A program made the translations under genes and the position numbers. Source: Opisthorchis felineus (taxonomy: Eukaryota > Platyhelminthes > Trematoda > Opisthorchiida > Opisthorchiidae). From it: a DNA stretch of 64,000 nt. Shown in pieces: positions 49,800 through 62,611 of this stretch. Position 1 is the first letter of the stretch. Each line of letters begins with the position of its first letter. The stretch is from contig SJOL01010054.1 of assembly GCA_004794785.1 (NCBI GenBank), positions 146,380 to 210,379 of the forward strand, written 5' to 3'. The notes below the pieces were generated by a model. The model ran no database searches. It had not been told where the DNA came from and worked only from the letters and a program-made list of their open reading frames with translations.

Positions 49800-51217
49800 C
49801 CGATTGGCGCATTCTGCAATGCTATCGGAATGGGGTGACCTATTGACGCAAGACATGGACGTGAGATGCAGACGAGTTTTAGCCAGGATGTGTGTATCGA
49901 AGGCGACAGTTGCTTCTTTTCTGGCAAATCCGCTCGAATACGGCAGAAAGATCGAACGTAATCAGGAGAGCAATGCCTAGGAACATACACAGAATGTCGA
50001 TGAGGGTTGCATCTATTCCGCAGATAGGTGCATTTTTTGAAGATGGTATAAGTTGCAGTAAAACAGTTCAGGAACTATATCGATACATCATTCATCTAAG
50101 ACACAAGAAGATGAGGAAAGTTTAGTTTTGCAGGCAGTCCAACTGCGGCAGACACCGAATTAGATAGATCACATCACTAGAAAGTACAAATGGAAAGAAG
50201 TGATATTCAGTGAGACGAAAAATTTGAGTCCAAACGGTTAGCGTGACCTCAGAAAAGAAAAAAAGAGTTTCTATGGGAGCAGCTTTTATCAGGCAAAAGT
50301 AGACAGTAGGTTCGTACTTGACGACACTGAATGAACACACCTTTCCAGTTGATGGCGTCTCGTCCGTACACACCGTCTACCTCACGAGATCGTGGCAAAC
50401 GTGTCACAGTACTCATCTGCTCGACTGTAAGTTAAATGCTTGGAAAATCGCAACAAGATGAGCTGTTGAAAATAGTTGGATTGTTTAAACGATTGTGACA
50501 ATAGCTGCGGAAATCAAGTAGTAATCGCAAACAGTACTCGTCAATGGTAGGACTGATGAGCGCAATACCTATACGTGCGATATGTAAAGTAATTTGGTTT
50601 GAGTGCTACCTTGATCGTTCAGCCGGCCCCGCAATGTACGCCGATCAGGAAACAGATCAAAGAAGTAGGAGTCTTCATAAGGTCGGAATCACTGCGAAGT
50701 ATGAAGTAAGATGCCACCGATAAGTAAATATCGAGTAGTTGCCCGAAAGAGGATGGTCAAAGGAACTTGCGCACTATCTTGACTCAGACCATCAACTGTG
50801 AGAGCGTTTATCAATCAACCCTCTTTCGTTTTACCACCGATTGCTGTTTCTCGAAGGAATATCTTTCCATTCTCAGGGAGCCATTGTCACTTCTAATGTG
50901 GTGAATGCCAACCATCGGCGTCAATGCTATTTCATAAATTGGGCCATGGAAATTCGTCTATTCGATTGATCATTTAATAGGGCCTTTTACACCGAAGTTA
51001 GCTTTGCCTTTCTCGCTGAAGAACTTGATGAAATTGCGGTAGTGAATAGTCAGCGCGCTCCCAGTATGCTTTCTGGGATGACATTATCTAGCAAACTTTT
51101 GGTCTCGTGTTTGTGAATCTCATGTGTTTTTATGTACGAGTGCTTGTTGGTACCAGACGTTCATTGGAATATCTTTGCCGCTTGCCAAAGTAACACTGTC
51201 GTATTGCATGTTTTCAG
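49800..51217. other. Intron, nothing recognised
   Basis: No repeat family or exon recognised. A CTGATGAGCGC stretch at about 50562 lacks GAAA. Confidence 0.35.
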
Positions 51218-51241
51218 ACGAAGTAGGAGAACCAGTTCAGA
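51218..51241 (+). CDS. Micro-exon 16 (24 nt)
   Basis: Acceptor gtcgtattgcatgttttcag and donor gtaagt; reads RSRRTSS plus split codons in phase 2. An RxRRxSS-like basic/serine peptide that could be a phosphosite (inference). It ends an apparent exon-free stretch of 8.7 kb. Confidence 0.6.
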
Positions 51242-52105
51242 GTAAGTGCTCATGAAAAGTTTGAGTTTTCTCTGGCAGTGAAATGACACAGGGATATTTT
51301 GCTATACCGGCTTCGCAGCTTCCGGTGACTCAAAAAACTCTGATTTCATCCTGAAGGCTAAATGTGGTTTGCCAGAAAAATGCCCTGAGCGGAGAAGCGG
51401 TATCAAGGCTAGAATTATTCTTTGGCAAAATTGGGGAACACAGTTTTGATTTGAAATTTGTCATCCCCACCAGTATCATCTGACCTGACCTTTTCCATAA
51501 GTTACTTGGGAAAAATTCGTTAACTGACTCACTAGAATTCTTAAAGCGTTTTCGATAGGGAACTCTGTGTGAAGTTGCGGTATTCCAAGAGCCACATGAG
51601 CCCAGAAGCTTCGCACCACCCTCAGGACATGTCAACTCTATCCATACGCTTCATCAAGGTACCTTATGAAAATGTCGTCACAGATTTGTGTAGTAATTTC
51701 TTGCCTTTCAGATCTGGAGGGTAGCGCAAAGTTACGGTTCGCAACGTTTCGGATTAATGGTCACTCGGGTGCATCAGGTAGTTGTTGAGCGCTGTTAGCA
51801 CCCAAATCACGTGATGCAAAATGACTGATTGATTGATTTGCGAGAGAGTCATTGCCACAGAGCGTCGCCAACACCCAAATGTGATATACCATCATTCTAG
51901 CTCACCATCATCTTTTTGTGTGTTAGCCTCACAAAAGAACGACTGAATTTCACTTGTTTTTATAACGCACCAATGAACTCCGTATTCCACGTGACTTTCT
52001 TTTAAAGGTAAGGAAGTACAATAAATCAAATGAAGGCGAAATCTTCGACAAACTGTGTGGTCATTTTTGAGAAAATTTGGTTGTTTCTATTCATCTCTGT
52101 TTTAG

Positions 52106-52204
52106 GTCTGCTTATAAAGCCTGGAAACGTCTAACTGATCTTTGTGAATCCCCATCCACTACGTATGACTTGTCTTCCAGCCACGCTGGAGCACCCGCCA
52201 AACT
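52106..52204 (+). CDS. Exon 17 (99 nt)
   Basis: Acceptor tctattcatctctgttttag and donor gtgagt; 99 nt, symmetric phase 2, open throughout. It encodes SAYKAWKRLTDLCESPS, then a serine/alanine-rich end (SSSHAGAPAK). The first half could be helical; I do not recognise it. Confidence 0.75.
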
Positions 52205-52659
52205 GTGAGTTCCTGACCAACTGAGGTGTTTGTTTTCATTTTATAAGGTCGTCACAACTGTCACTCTATTAATTCTGATTTTTGCTGCATGAACAACTAG
52301 GAAGGTGCTGTATCGGAAAAGGGACTCGTTCCTGATAGAATAGACAGTTACTTCTCATAGGTTACACTAGGGATTTCCCAACAATGTGAAAAAGATGAGG
52401 ACAAGTTCTGTCCCATCGGTGATTATTCACACTGCATGACTCCCTGTTATCGGTAAAATAGACTGCAACGTCTGAAACCACCGAGGTTTTTCACTTGGCT
52501 ATTAGCATTCGCCATTCCCTGCATGGTTCAGCACAATGCAATTTGTTGGACAAACTGGTGAGTAGTGGCACTAACTCCTACCAGAATCACGTCTGACACT
52601 CTTTTTTGAGTAATTCCTCTCCTATCCTGGCGCGATTATTCTGATTGGTCCGTACTAAG

Positions 52660-52772
52660 GGTGCGAAGCACTGGATTCGAGGCGCACCTTCATTGCATGT
52701 CCTTGGCGGTCCTGAGATCGCGACTCCTCCGACATGGGGAGCGGCCATTTAACCACTACTCCACCAGTGCAT
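52660..52772 (-). mobile_element. tRNA-like SINE head
   Basis: Minus strand: GGTGGAGTAGTGGTTAAATGGC, then a variable part and CCTCGAATCCAGTG. Similar head to family C; tail not recognised. Confidence 0.5.
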
Positions 52773-53006
52773 TTCGTCCAACCTGATTGATCATATCCGA
52801 CCGAACAATTCGGTCATGCTTGAGCAACGTGATTGCTATGCCCATCAGCTCGAACGACCGTCTTGTAATAGCTCCCACCACCTACCTCTCAAGGTGTCCT
52901 GATCCGGTAGCCTCAAGCACGCTTGAAACCTCCACATAAAGTGTAGCTGTCTGCCAACACACTAATTTTAACTAGGCTCGAAATTCGGATTCACCATCGG
53001 TTATAG

Positions 53007-53030
53007 AGACAAAAAGTCACAAGTACCAAC
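53007..53030 (+). CDS. Micro-exon 18 (24 nt)
   Basis: Acceptor ttcaccatcggttatag (moderate) and donor gtaagt; reads DKKSQVP plus a split threonine codon in phase 2. Confidence 0.5.
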
Positions 53031-55155
53031 GTAAGTCCTGAAGGCATCAGACACTGTAAAACGCACCGACATAGTAGCCCTTCCAAACACAAACCTTTAG
53101 TTGATGTATATTTTGAAACCTTCATGGGTTCACCCTTGAAATTCCCATGAAAATTCGGGGCGAAACGCCACTTGACACAGTTAGTTGAAGCCAACCGGTC
53201 ATTGACGTGCCAATATTTTTCGTTATTCGATCTGATTCACGAGCTTGTAGGTGAATGAGCTCAGGTTACAAACCGCGAGTGTGAAGGGGGGGAGAACTAG
53301 ATGAGCTCTGGTCACACCGATTATCCCCAACAAATCCGCCATGTCTCACGCCAGTGTTTTCGGGCAGGCAGATCAGAGCTTGTTAAAATACGATTCCTGA
53401 GTTTACGTTTGTTTACACGCCGGGAATAACATGAGAAATTTTGTTCCAAAGATTAGTTTTAAATCGATTTGAATGGGGCTTAGATACGTCTGTTTGACGC
53501 CCCAGGCCTAACCTATTCTCGATCCTGGTAAGTTGTACAAGTTGCTAAATCAGGAGAACAAAGGCGTGATGATAAACCAATCAGTGCGCAGCCAGTCTTT
53601 GGGATAGAACACAATAGCCGTATGGATAGCAGGAGTTACCGCAAATTTTCAACGTAGGCAGTCACAAAGCTGGTGGAGGATAGCAAAGAATGATGCTAAG
53701 AACTAATTTAGTGAAAATTAGTTGTTTTAAAACGAGTGAGACTGTAAAGCACCTACTCACCAGTAAATATCAGATCCCTAATGTTCCGCCTAAGGGAATG
53801 CAATTTTGCATCTTCGGAATGCAGAAGTGTTCGCAACTCCTCACAAGGAACTCTTAAATCTAACTAAGTAGAACTAGGAACGAGTTCTCCGTGCCCAGGT
53901 CGGGAACGTCTGAATTTCTCCGGTACACTTCTGCAGAACAAAGCGGAGGAGTTGGAACACAAAACAGGATAGTCCGATTTGACAGCTATGAATAGCTGGC
54001 TAGTAAGATGAAATTTGTAATTAGCTGTTATAAGGTGAGTTGATCAAATTGTCCGCCGATATTTCGGAGGACAAGTGTAGTCCATTCTCGTGCTTCAAAA
54101 TAAATACAATGCGGATGAAAAAGTCGGTTTCTGAACAACACTTAGAATAGGTTATCTGTTGAATGGCCGAGAATTTTTCAAAAGACCATTTTAGGCACTT
54201 ATTGAAGATAGCATACGATGTGAACTTATCAATGAATGTGTACCAAAAATACTGGAAATCAGTATCTTGAAAGTCTCTATAAGGCAAACATCTTAATATG
54301 ATTCACTGAGAACCTAATGGAGTAACTTCTTTTGGGTTTGTGCCTCATCATATCAGGCAAGCTGGTGGGTGTTTGAATGTGTCCATAACATTTCTTAAGA
54401 AGTCGAACCCAATCGTTTGGGGGGGTTTTTTGCCCTTCAGTGGGCCTTTTTTGTTCAGGTTTCCCTTCACCGCGTTCTCCTATAAAGAGCAAAGGATAGC
54501 AAAGTTGGAGGCCTAGCAGTTCAACAGATTTTAGTTGGGTTCTGTGAGCTATGAATGGACGAAATAAAGGCCATGATATTGAACACTACAAAAGCAGATT
54601 GACAAACAAGTTCTCGACAATTTAGTCACATTTGATGTAGTTTAGAACCATATATTTATGGTACAAAACATGGACTGGTGTTGATAATCATAACCTAGAA
54701 ATCCGGAGACACGGCCTTCCTAATATACAGTATAATAAAGAGAAAAACCGAACTTTGTGAGTTCCACCAGGATGGGCCCACAAAAAATCCAGTTGCTCAA
54801 TTCGCCGCAGTTAAACTATGCCACAAGGACGTGGGCAAGAACTGATAAATGTCTCCAAGACGCTGCATAACGGAATTTGTGACTGCCTTAGCTCCAGTTA
54901 CCTTGGGCTTCTTTCTTTCAGTGCTTGATGGAGCCTCACGGTCTAACGGCTAGTACACTACATCTCACGTCACATCTCTCAGCGCGAACGGGTGATTCTT
55001 TATCCGGGATGAGAGCAGTGATATAGCTGCTTGTGCACAGGATGCATGATATTACAGCAGGAAGCACTTTTTGGAATGAAGTCCTTATGATTTCTTTGGG
55101 CGGCAGGTGTTTTGCAAAGAGAAGGCGCCAAGCACGCATTTACACTCAGTTTTGA
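53031..55155. other. Intron, nothing recognised
   Basis: 2.1 kb with no recognised elements. Confidence 0.35.
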
Positions 55156-55740
55156 CCCCCAAGAGTCTACCTATTCGCATTTTGCCTTGTTTTCTCTTGT
55201 TCCGCAGGATGTTCGCTAACACCGACAACTTTCGATTCTGAAAATCTCTTCAGCACTGTGTTGGTAACACCTTGCTGGACTTTGAAGTATTACCTTGACA
55301 CAATAGGACATGTTCAAAACGATTCTCCCAATCGTTTGTTAGCGGGAATCACGCACAAGCATTATTTCCAAGGGTTTTGTCCATTGACTCTGGTGTACTA
55401 TCCCAAACACAATGCACGTCTTGAGTTGTTCAATCCGTCGACCAGTCAGGTGGTGCATGTGATACGTGTTCGTGATTGGACAACTTCGCCCGGACAGCCG
55501 TTTGTGTTCCTTCCACGTGATTGGTTGGTTTTCCTATTGCTTTGTGTCGAACGTGTTAGGTTTGTAGGGAAGATCTTCTCGGCCTGGTTGGTTTTGGCTA
55601 GGCCTGACGGCGACGTATTCAGGTATAGGTGTCATAACAGAATCGCGCGTCTATCCGTGATCGGGATGTACCCTATTCAGACGAATAACGATCCTCAGAA
55701 TCAACTTTTCATCATGTTACCCGAAGGCAGCCTCATCTAA
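55156..55740 (+). CDS. Unrecognised open reading frame
   Basis: Open from 55156 to the TAA at 55738-55740 (about 194 codons), unusually long for this window. A strong acceptor (ttgttttctcttgttccgcag) ends at 55207; splicing there would give a terminal coding exon from 55208. Its frame would need phase 1, unlike the phase-2 exons, so it does not fit the surrounding gene simply. The peptide is hydrophobic in the middle (WLVFLLLCVERVRF) and unknown to me. It could be a transposon relic or part of another gene. Confidence 0.3.
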   Translation, partial: PPRVYLFAFCLVFSCSAGCSLTPTTFDSENLFSTVLVTPCWTLKYYLDTIGHVQNDSPNRLLAGITHKHYFQGFCPLTLVYYPKHNARLELFNPSTSQVVHVIRVRDWTTSPGQPFVFLPRDWLVFLLLCVERVRFVGKIFSAWLVLARPDGDVFRYRCHNRIARLSVIGMYPIQTNNDPQNQLFIMLPEGSLI

Positions 55741-57135
55741 CTAACTTCCACTGACCAGTTGCGTTTCATCAGGTCGGAATGTATCGGTTTGGTTGCTACT
55801 CCATCTCAGAACAGCAGCAAATTGCCAAATTGACCACAGCCACCTTAAAAGACACAAGAAGGAAGCTACACAATAACTGGCCAAAACACAGAATTTTCGA
55901 TCAAACCATGGATGAGAACGATCGATAAAAAACATTTATAACATTTCTCCGCTCAGGGTCGTCGAGGAAACGCATCTCGGTAATGGGTGATTATGGATTG
56001 CGTTGCGGTTCCGAATTCAGACGCCATATAAACGATCGCGTTTGAGAGGTAAAGCGTGTGCGAAAAGACTGCCCAATAGCCAGGACTCTTGTCACATTGA
56101 TGACGTTGACAGGATTTGCTGAGTGAGATTGCAGTGGTCTACACCATTCACCGATTTGGGCAGCTAATTTTGAGGCAATCGTGATTTGCCATGGTCCGAA
56201 AGGGGACACGTGCAATTTGTCTGCCTTAGGAACTATGGTGGCAAGGAGGATTGAAGCGTTTTCAAAACACCAGCCAGAGTATCGGTGACAAGCGTATGCA
56301 TGGTTCTGATTGAGGAATTCACCAGGGAAAAAGCTAGTTAGAGGACAATGGATGAGTTATGTGCTGCGTTCTACAAGCCAGGAGAGGTTCCTGTGACACA
56401 GTACGAATTTTTACCATGTCCGCTTTATCAAGGGCTCTGAGGCGTGGATGGTGTCACGCATGACGTTCTCATTATTCATGTTGGTTTCAGGACGACGCCC
56501 GATAATGAATCTCAGCCCATCCCTATCTCGCCTGCAAATTTGAGCTTCCAGACTTTAAGCTGCTAGCTGTCAGCACATCAGTTTTCTGTGTATCATCTAC
56601 TTGGAGTTATATGACCAGGGAAAACCTACGGCGATCATCCAACTATTCCTGTATACAATCCGTTGAAGATATATGAACAGAACTGCCCTTCTGCCCGTGA
56701 GTACATGTCACAAGAGGCTCTTCTCTGCGTCCATAGATGGCCAGAACTTCTCTCCGAATGGAACATACGAAACTATCTGGACTGTCTTCAGAAGTGCCTC
56801 TCAAACGCCTGATCTGGTGGAACCCCTTGAAAGCCTGCATTACCCTTTTGATCCAGAGTTATTTATTTTCCAAAATACGAATCACATTAGTGTAAAATCT
56901 ACTGCACTTTTAAAAGGAGCGCAGCTAAAAATGTTACTGGGATGGGATTATTTTTTGTAGGTGGTGAAACTGGCACTCGAAATTTAGCGCCATCAAAAAG
57001 AAGACAACGTTTTGTGTAGTTTTACATGAGTACGTTCGAACCTTATAGTGAACGTTCGCGGGCTGTGATCCACGGGAACCAATTACTTCAAAATATTTTT
57101 TAAACACGCTCTTGGGGGTATGAATTCGCTCAACT

Positions 57136-57419
57136 ACCAGTGAGGGGAAAGCTCTTCTCTGCGGTGTCTCTTGTTATCAAACACGGACTAAGCCGTAACA
57201 AGTCATTAGACAGGAGGGTTAACATTGCATATGTACATAGTCTTTAAAGTTGAATATTCTCACGCGTCCTCCTGAAATTTCCTGGATATTCATTAACTAT
57301 TACACAATAGCAAACGAACGTTACGAAGCAGTTCCATAATTTCCGCGAGGGGGGCGGAGCTTGACCACTAACGATAGTCTACTCGCATGGTTCATCAGTA
57401 GCATCCATCGTTACTCCAG
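57136..57419 (+). repeat. Dispersed repeat, copy 2 of a pair
   Basis: Partner of 17248-17566: shares gacaggagggttaa, ttcctggatattcattaac, agcagttcca and ctactcgcatg...tcatcagtag. Same orientation. Confidence 0.6.
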
Positions 57420-58551
57420 ACAGTTATTCTCACCATCTGGTGTGATGTACGGCTTGGTCATCGCTTGTTTGTGTTCTCCAAATGGCCGTGAAAGTGTAAA
57501 CCTCGTGGATGTGTTACAAACCCAGTAGGTTGGTCTCAACGAAAGCACCACTAGATGATCTCGAGTACACCAGACAAGCTAACTTCTACAAGAGTTGTAG
57601 TCATGTGTAGATCAACTTAGCTTTCGTGTATTATACTGCATACACCGGTCCACAGTGACAATGCGTTGTCTTTTTTCATAGGTAATACACCCACAACTAG
57701 GTAATGTCCTCACAACTGTAGACAGTAAGCTGTCGTTTTCGGATGCGCATCATTAGTTTCCAAGATGTCGGTTTGACAAGCCAAGCACGCAACTTCTTTG
57801 TTGGGCAAACCAGAACTGAACCATGGATTTCATTCCGGGGTTTTTCCATGCTGTTAGGCCTTCAAAGAAAAAAACATCAAGCAGTCACGGACATTTTGAA
57901 GTACTGCGTAAAACCTAGTCTTCCAGCAGGAAAGGTAAAAAAAAGCCGGTGTTAGTGAAATACCGTTTTTCCAACCAGGTTGGACTTCGAAAATAGTATT
58001 CATGATTATGTGCCATTGGGTATATTTTGTTTACAGGGTAGTTGTGGAGCAGTGTTCCAACACTTCAGATCGCAGCTCACAGTGAACGGTTCATGTAAGA
58101 CCGTTTGTGACGAAAATCGACTGATCGTCATATTCCTACAGGAGCACGTGTAGATTGTCAGTCACAAGCTTGATTAGTGTTCATGTGTGCTTTCATGTCT
58201 GTCCCTCTATTCGCTCCATTCATGTCAGCAAAGCTACGGAGCAGTCGACATGAAAGTCACTACCACCACCAGGTTGCATTCGGTTGGACGTGTTTAGAAC
58301 AGATTGGGATCACCAGTTTAGCAATTCGACAGTTTTAAAACAGTAAAACGTACCCTCGGTGGATTCTGAGCCTAGTCAATGAACATCAAGACAGGGAACA
58401 TCCTCTCATTGATACAAGTTAGCTGGATTTCACAGCACCTTGAGACGAAAAATTCACTCAAATGTTTCAATAGTATCGTCGGGAAACGGAAGAAGGTATG
58501 CCTGTACATATGACCAAACAGTAGATAGAAAAGTAGGCTAGTGCGTTAGGT

Positions 58552-58965
58552 CTAGACAGCATCGGGTTTGTTGGAGGAAACCTTAACAACAACGAACTCT
58601 TTCAAACAACCAAGATAAACACCATCAAATGGCTGCAGAGTGCACAAGAATAATTTAGGCCAGTAAGAGTTATAGAGCAATGCAAAGATCCTGTAGGTTT
58701 GTGCCAACCACTGAAATCCAGGTGGTACGTTTGAAAACCCTCTTTCTACCGGGGATTCCCTGAGCCTTTTGGCAGAATACTGGTGTGCATAAGCATCTGG
58801 TACTTTTGACGATGTGATGTACTTGAGGACGTAGTTTCCGGAAAAAAAACATATCTGGTGGGACTTGGGCGTGCAAAATCTGGTACACCTGAGAAGCTGA
58901 AACATTCCTAGGATGGTACTTTTGACAGTGCAACCCGAAACTTTAGTGCTGAATGACGTTTTCAC
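58552..58965 (-). other. Long minus-strand ORF without recognised product
   Basis: 137 codons open on the minus strand in an A/T-rich intron stretch. No splice context or family features stand out (cysteine-rich start, no motif). Most likely chance, but noted as one of the longest frames here. Confidence 0.15.
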
Positions 58966-59074
58966 CTGAGGGTGCTAGCTCCGAGAGATGGCAAACTAGA
59001 AACGCATGAGCAAATATATCATATTTTTGCAAGTTGTTTTGACGTCATCACCGAAATTTCCCTGCCCACATTAG

Positions 59075-59098
59075 CCGTCTTTCAAGTCATGGACAAAG
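59075..59098 (+). CDS. Micro-exon 19 (24 nt)
   Basis: Acceptor aaatttccctgcccacattag and donor gtgagt; reads RLSSHGQ plus split codons in phase 2. An inner AG at 59085-59086 would give a 12-nt in-phase form. Confidence 0.5.
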
Positions 59099-60808
59099 GT
59101 GAGTTGTGATCTAGTGGCGTATAACTAATACGATTTGCAATGATGCGGATACGTCGTGAGAGGTATCCACTTTTTTCTCGTTCACTAATCGAATCTGAGT
59201 CTGGCTATTGAAGTGACCTTCTGGAGGGTTAAACTCATGAAGTTTTCAACACCAAAACTGCTAAGTTTCTGTTTTGGAGATTTTTCAAATTTAATTGCCG
59301 TTGAAAGAGTACTTTTACGCCGCAACTGACTGGGCTATTCAACGTGGACCGTTTAACTTAGTGATACTGCGCTTAAAACCGTTTCTCAATGAGGCGGAGA
59401 CACGGTTCACATGGGAGAAACGTCAAAGTATCAGCCTAAACGCATAAAGCCGAGATCTACGGCGGTACTCACGGTATCATCAGCCAGTCACTTTCACCTG
59501 GCAGTGGAAGCTGGAGTCAGTCATTCGCTTAAGCAGGAGGTGTGGCTTTTTTCCTGTTAAGCTGCTTTGACAAGCCACTATTGCGCGAAAAAATTCACAG
59601 CCTTATCAAGCTAGACGGCTACGAACAGTGGTCAACCGTGCCTTGCGTCTCTATGTTCAACGGCAGATAGTGCTTTGTCGGTGTTACCTGGTAATTGATT
59701 GCACGTACAGAAATCAGAAAAGTGAGTGAAATGAATCAATAATCATGCAGAAAAACCGCATGTGTTGGCTCAATAAAACGTCTGCATCGTAAACTCGGAT
59801 TGACGGTTTTTTTGAAAAAAGAATATTCATTAGAGATGATTGGCTCTTTTTGGTAGATGATCCGGTAATCTGAGGATTGTTCAAAATGGTATGGAACAAA
59901 ACGGTGTAACAGTAAATTCAAAACAACAGGCATCTGGGACAGCGAAGTGCTTTCAACTGGAGTTGTTCAGAGGAGCAGCTTCTGGTTAGGTTTTGGACAA
60001 AGATTCCCAGATATATGATTTTTAATAACCCGTGTAAAATCTCCGTCAGCTGACAGCCAAGGCAAGCCATGTCTGTTGATTAAGTGGCTGTTGATCTGTT
60101 TCCTCACCAACTGGCTTCTTCAGGATGGTGCATAAGTTCGATTCCGTATTCGCAACAGTAGTTTTGTAGTACAGTCGATTCGCTCATGGAGTTCGACAGC
60201 CCCCACTACGACTCTTTGATATGTACCTAAACTCCAGCTAATGGCCAATTAATCGTTCGCATGGGCTGGTTTGCCTCATATCAGTCCTTTGGAATAACGG
60301 GAATTCAAGTTAAACACATATAACGAGTTTGGGGGCCTAAGTGTGGGTTCTTCTGGCCGGAATCTTATTATTACTTGGTGAGGAGGTTTTTATAAATGAA
60401 GTCATTTTATGTTTACAGGCTAAGGGGCACAGCACAAATCTGGAAGACCCAGATGGCTAACGGTTCAACATCTGATTAATTCAATCCACACTGCCAGTTC
60501 CATGAGAGTTCATGATTTATCTGGCTGTCCCAAATGACCACGTGAGATTAGCTCACTCCCGGCCAATATTCCAGACGATTTCACTTTCCTAGTCTTCTTG
60601 GCATTCGTTCACACCACCATTAATATGCCGTATAGAACAGACCCAGTGCCATTGGTATCCCAAAAAATCAAACATAACTTGAACAACTCCTCAAAGCTTA
60701 CACATGGGTTCGGTTCACAGGATACGGCGTGACCTGGCATATAAAATCAACTCCCCTCGTAACTCCAATCACTCACGCAGAATGTGTGAACTCTTGTTTT
60801 CGTTTCAG
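59099..60808. other. Intron, little recognised
   Basis: Only the short family E remnant at 60076 and a possible tRNA-like stretch near 60450 (agatggctaacggttcaac). Confidence 0.35.
60076..60104. repeat. Fold-back element family E, short remnant
   Basis: ttgattaagtggctgttgat resembles the left arm; nothing else is preserved. Confidence 0.4.
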
Positions 60809-60904
60809 CTTACGAGATGACCTGCCCGCAGATGAAGAAATCAAAGGAGAGGCAGATGTAGAAGAAGATGATGAAGCTTGTTCGGCTTCCTATTTATCAG
60901 TTCC
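60809..60904 (+). CDS. Exon 20 (96 nt): acidic exon, second copy
   Basis: Acceptor ctcttgttttcgtttcag and donor gtaagt; 96 nt, symmetric phase 2. It encodes an acidic run (ADVEEDDEAC) and ends SASYLSV plus a split proline codon, like the exon at 20670. It is 60 nt shorter, lacking much of the glutamate-rich middle. Clear paralogue of that exon inside the same gene. Confidence 0.8.
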
Positions 60905-61589
60905 GTAAGTCCATGCCAGCTGGTACCTCGGTACAAACCAGCACAAAGCCCGCCCACCATTGTTCTTTGCATTTGATGATGAAGTGCGCCACTAGTTAAA
61001 CGACTCGCTTTGACCACCCAACATTGGTATGTGTAATAGAGTGAGCTAAATGTTCGAAGGGGATTTCAGCCACTACCCGGTTTTGTACTTTGCATGATCA
61101 TCTCACTGAAGACTTCTTTCCAGTTTGGCATTAGACGACAAACATCTTTGAATGACGTATTATGGTGGATACCAAGCCGGAAGCAACATGTGCCTCACTC
61201 AACCGTTAAAACCAGCTCTCTCATCTTGCCAGATTATTAAATTTCTTGATAAGTATTTCGGTCCCCAAAATAGACCACCGGAGGGCCGTAGCCATTGTGC
61301 TCCTTACGGAAGTTTGACCAGATCCCCGAGTGGCTGTCAGTTCGGTTGTTTACTTTGACAAGAAACCTGATATATTATTTCATACTGCCTGTTATTTTCT
61401 GTTTATTTAATCACGCTTGAACCATGATTCTCGCCCAATAGGCAATAAACACGAGCTCCCTCTATGGTCCTAAATTCCCGTCTTTCCTCGTGAAGTCCCA
61501 CTGATCCAAATAGATACTTGTTTGGTTTCGTCCATGGTCCTAAAACAAAGCTGGACATCCTGTATTTCATCTTCTTATGAGTTGTGTTT

Positions 61590-61791
61590 TATTAGTCGTC
61601 CTGAGATTTATCACTGCCTAGAAAACGCGATCTACGATAAAACCCTAAAATCCATTAAGACTTGCCAGGCTCCTCAGACCGGGAGATTTCTGGTGTCTAT
61701 ATGCGCGAAAGTGACCTTCGACGAGCTTCTCAAGATAGGAGGGATGGTTCTCAGGATTAAACAAGATGAATGTTCACAAAAGGAGCAATAA
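61590..61791 (+). pseudogene. Possible transposon ORF1-like fragment
   Basis: In the frame ending with the stop at 61789-61791 the peptide runs RPEIYHCLENAI, then TGRFLVSICAKVTFDELL and KIGGMVLRI. The pattern of a short helix, GRFLVSI and LL..GG resembles the start of LINE or Gag-like ORF1 proteins from memory of the fold only; I cannot name a family. It sits in the intron between exons 20 and 21. Confidence 0.25.
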
Positions 61792-62611
61792 CTTTCGTCC
61801 TTAAATTCGCCTGTCTTGGACCATCTTCCATGGTCATCTAAGAAGACAAACTTAGCGAATTTTCATCCATTTCTACCAACTCCCCATGCGCTTTCCATGC
61901 GCCTTCATGTATTCGAAAGTCTATTGTGTTGGAAAATGAAGCCCTCTAGGTCAGAATCCTTGATAGTATGCCATGTCTATTTTAGCGTTTTGTCCCCTTA
62001 TGCCGATGGTTGTCACAATCAGTCAGTTCTTCTGTGGTGCCGATTAATCGAACAGCACGCAAGTACATTCGGTTGTGTATCAACTCCCATTTCCGTGGCT
62101 TCCGGTTCATCAAGTCAGTTCAGCAGTCCAGCTAGCCCGTGGGTTCTCCTCATCCGAGCTCACGTAGCACCACCGTTTCACGGAACAATACATACGGCCG
62201 TCATCTCAAGTAACAGTTCTGAGTGACTGTGTTGGTCACACTGTGTTCCCTTCGTTCGTCTTGCAATAATAGACTTTCAGTGGAAAAGTGCAGGGAAGCG
62301 TCATGGTCAGAAAGCGAAGTGCAACCTGGGTACGAAAGACTGAGTTGACCGGATTTTGGGTCCGCACACATAGATATGGGCCGTTTAATTAGAAGTGTAC
62401 GCGGAATACTGGTGTGAGGAGATCATAGTGGGCCTTCAGTGAGCTCACCACATGAAGTGCTCAACCATCCAGCGTCTTACATAGTCACAGGGACGGTCAG
62501 GTTAAAAGCAGGTATCACTGTTTTTCTGCCCGAGTGCATTTGGACTGGTTAGCTGGCTCAACTTGGTGGGTTACTCACCATCTGACCGTCTGACTTTTTC
62601 CTCTTCAAAAG

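Noticed and set aside
50562..50600. CTGATGAGCGC stretch resembling a hammerhead
   Set aside because: GAAA is replaced by GATA and no stem I partner is seen.
58037..58096. Possible exon after tatattttgtttacag
   Set aside because: The phase-2 reading hits a stop before the gtaaga donor; other frames do not match the gene.
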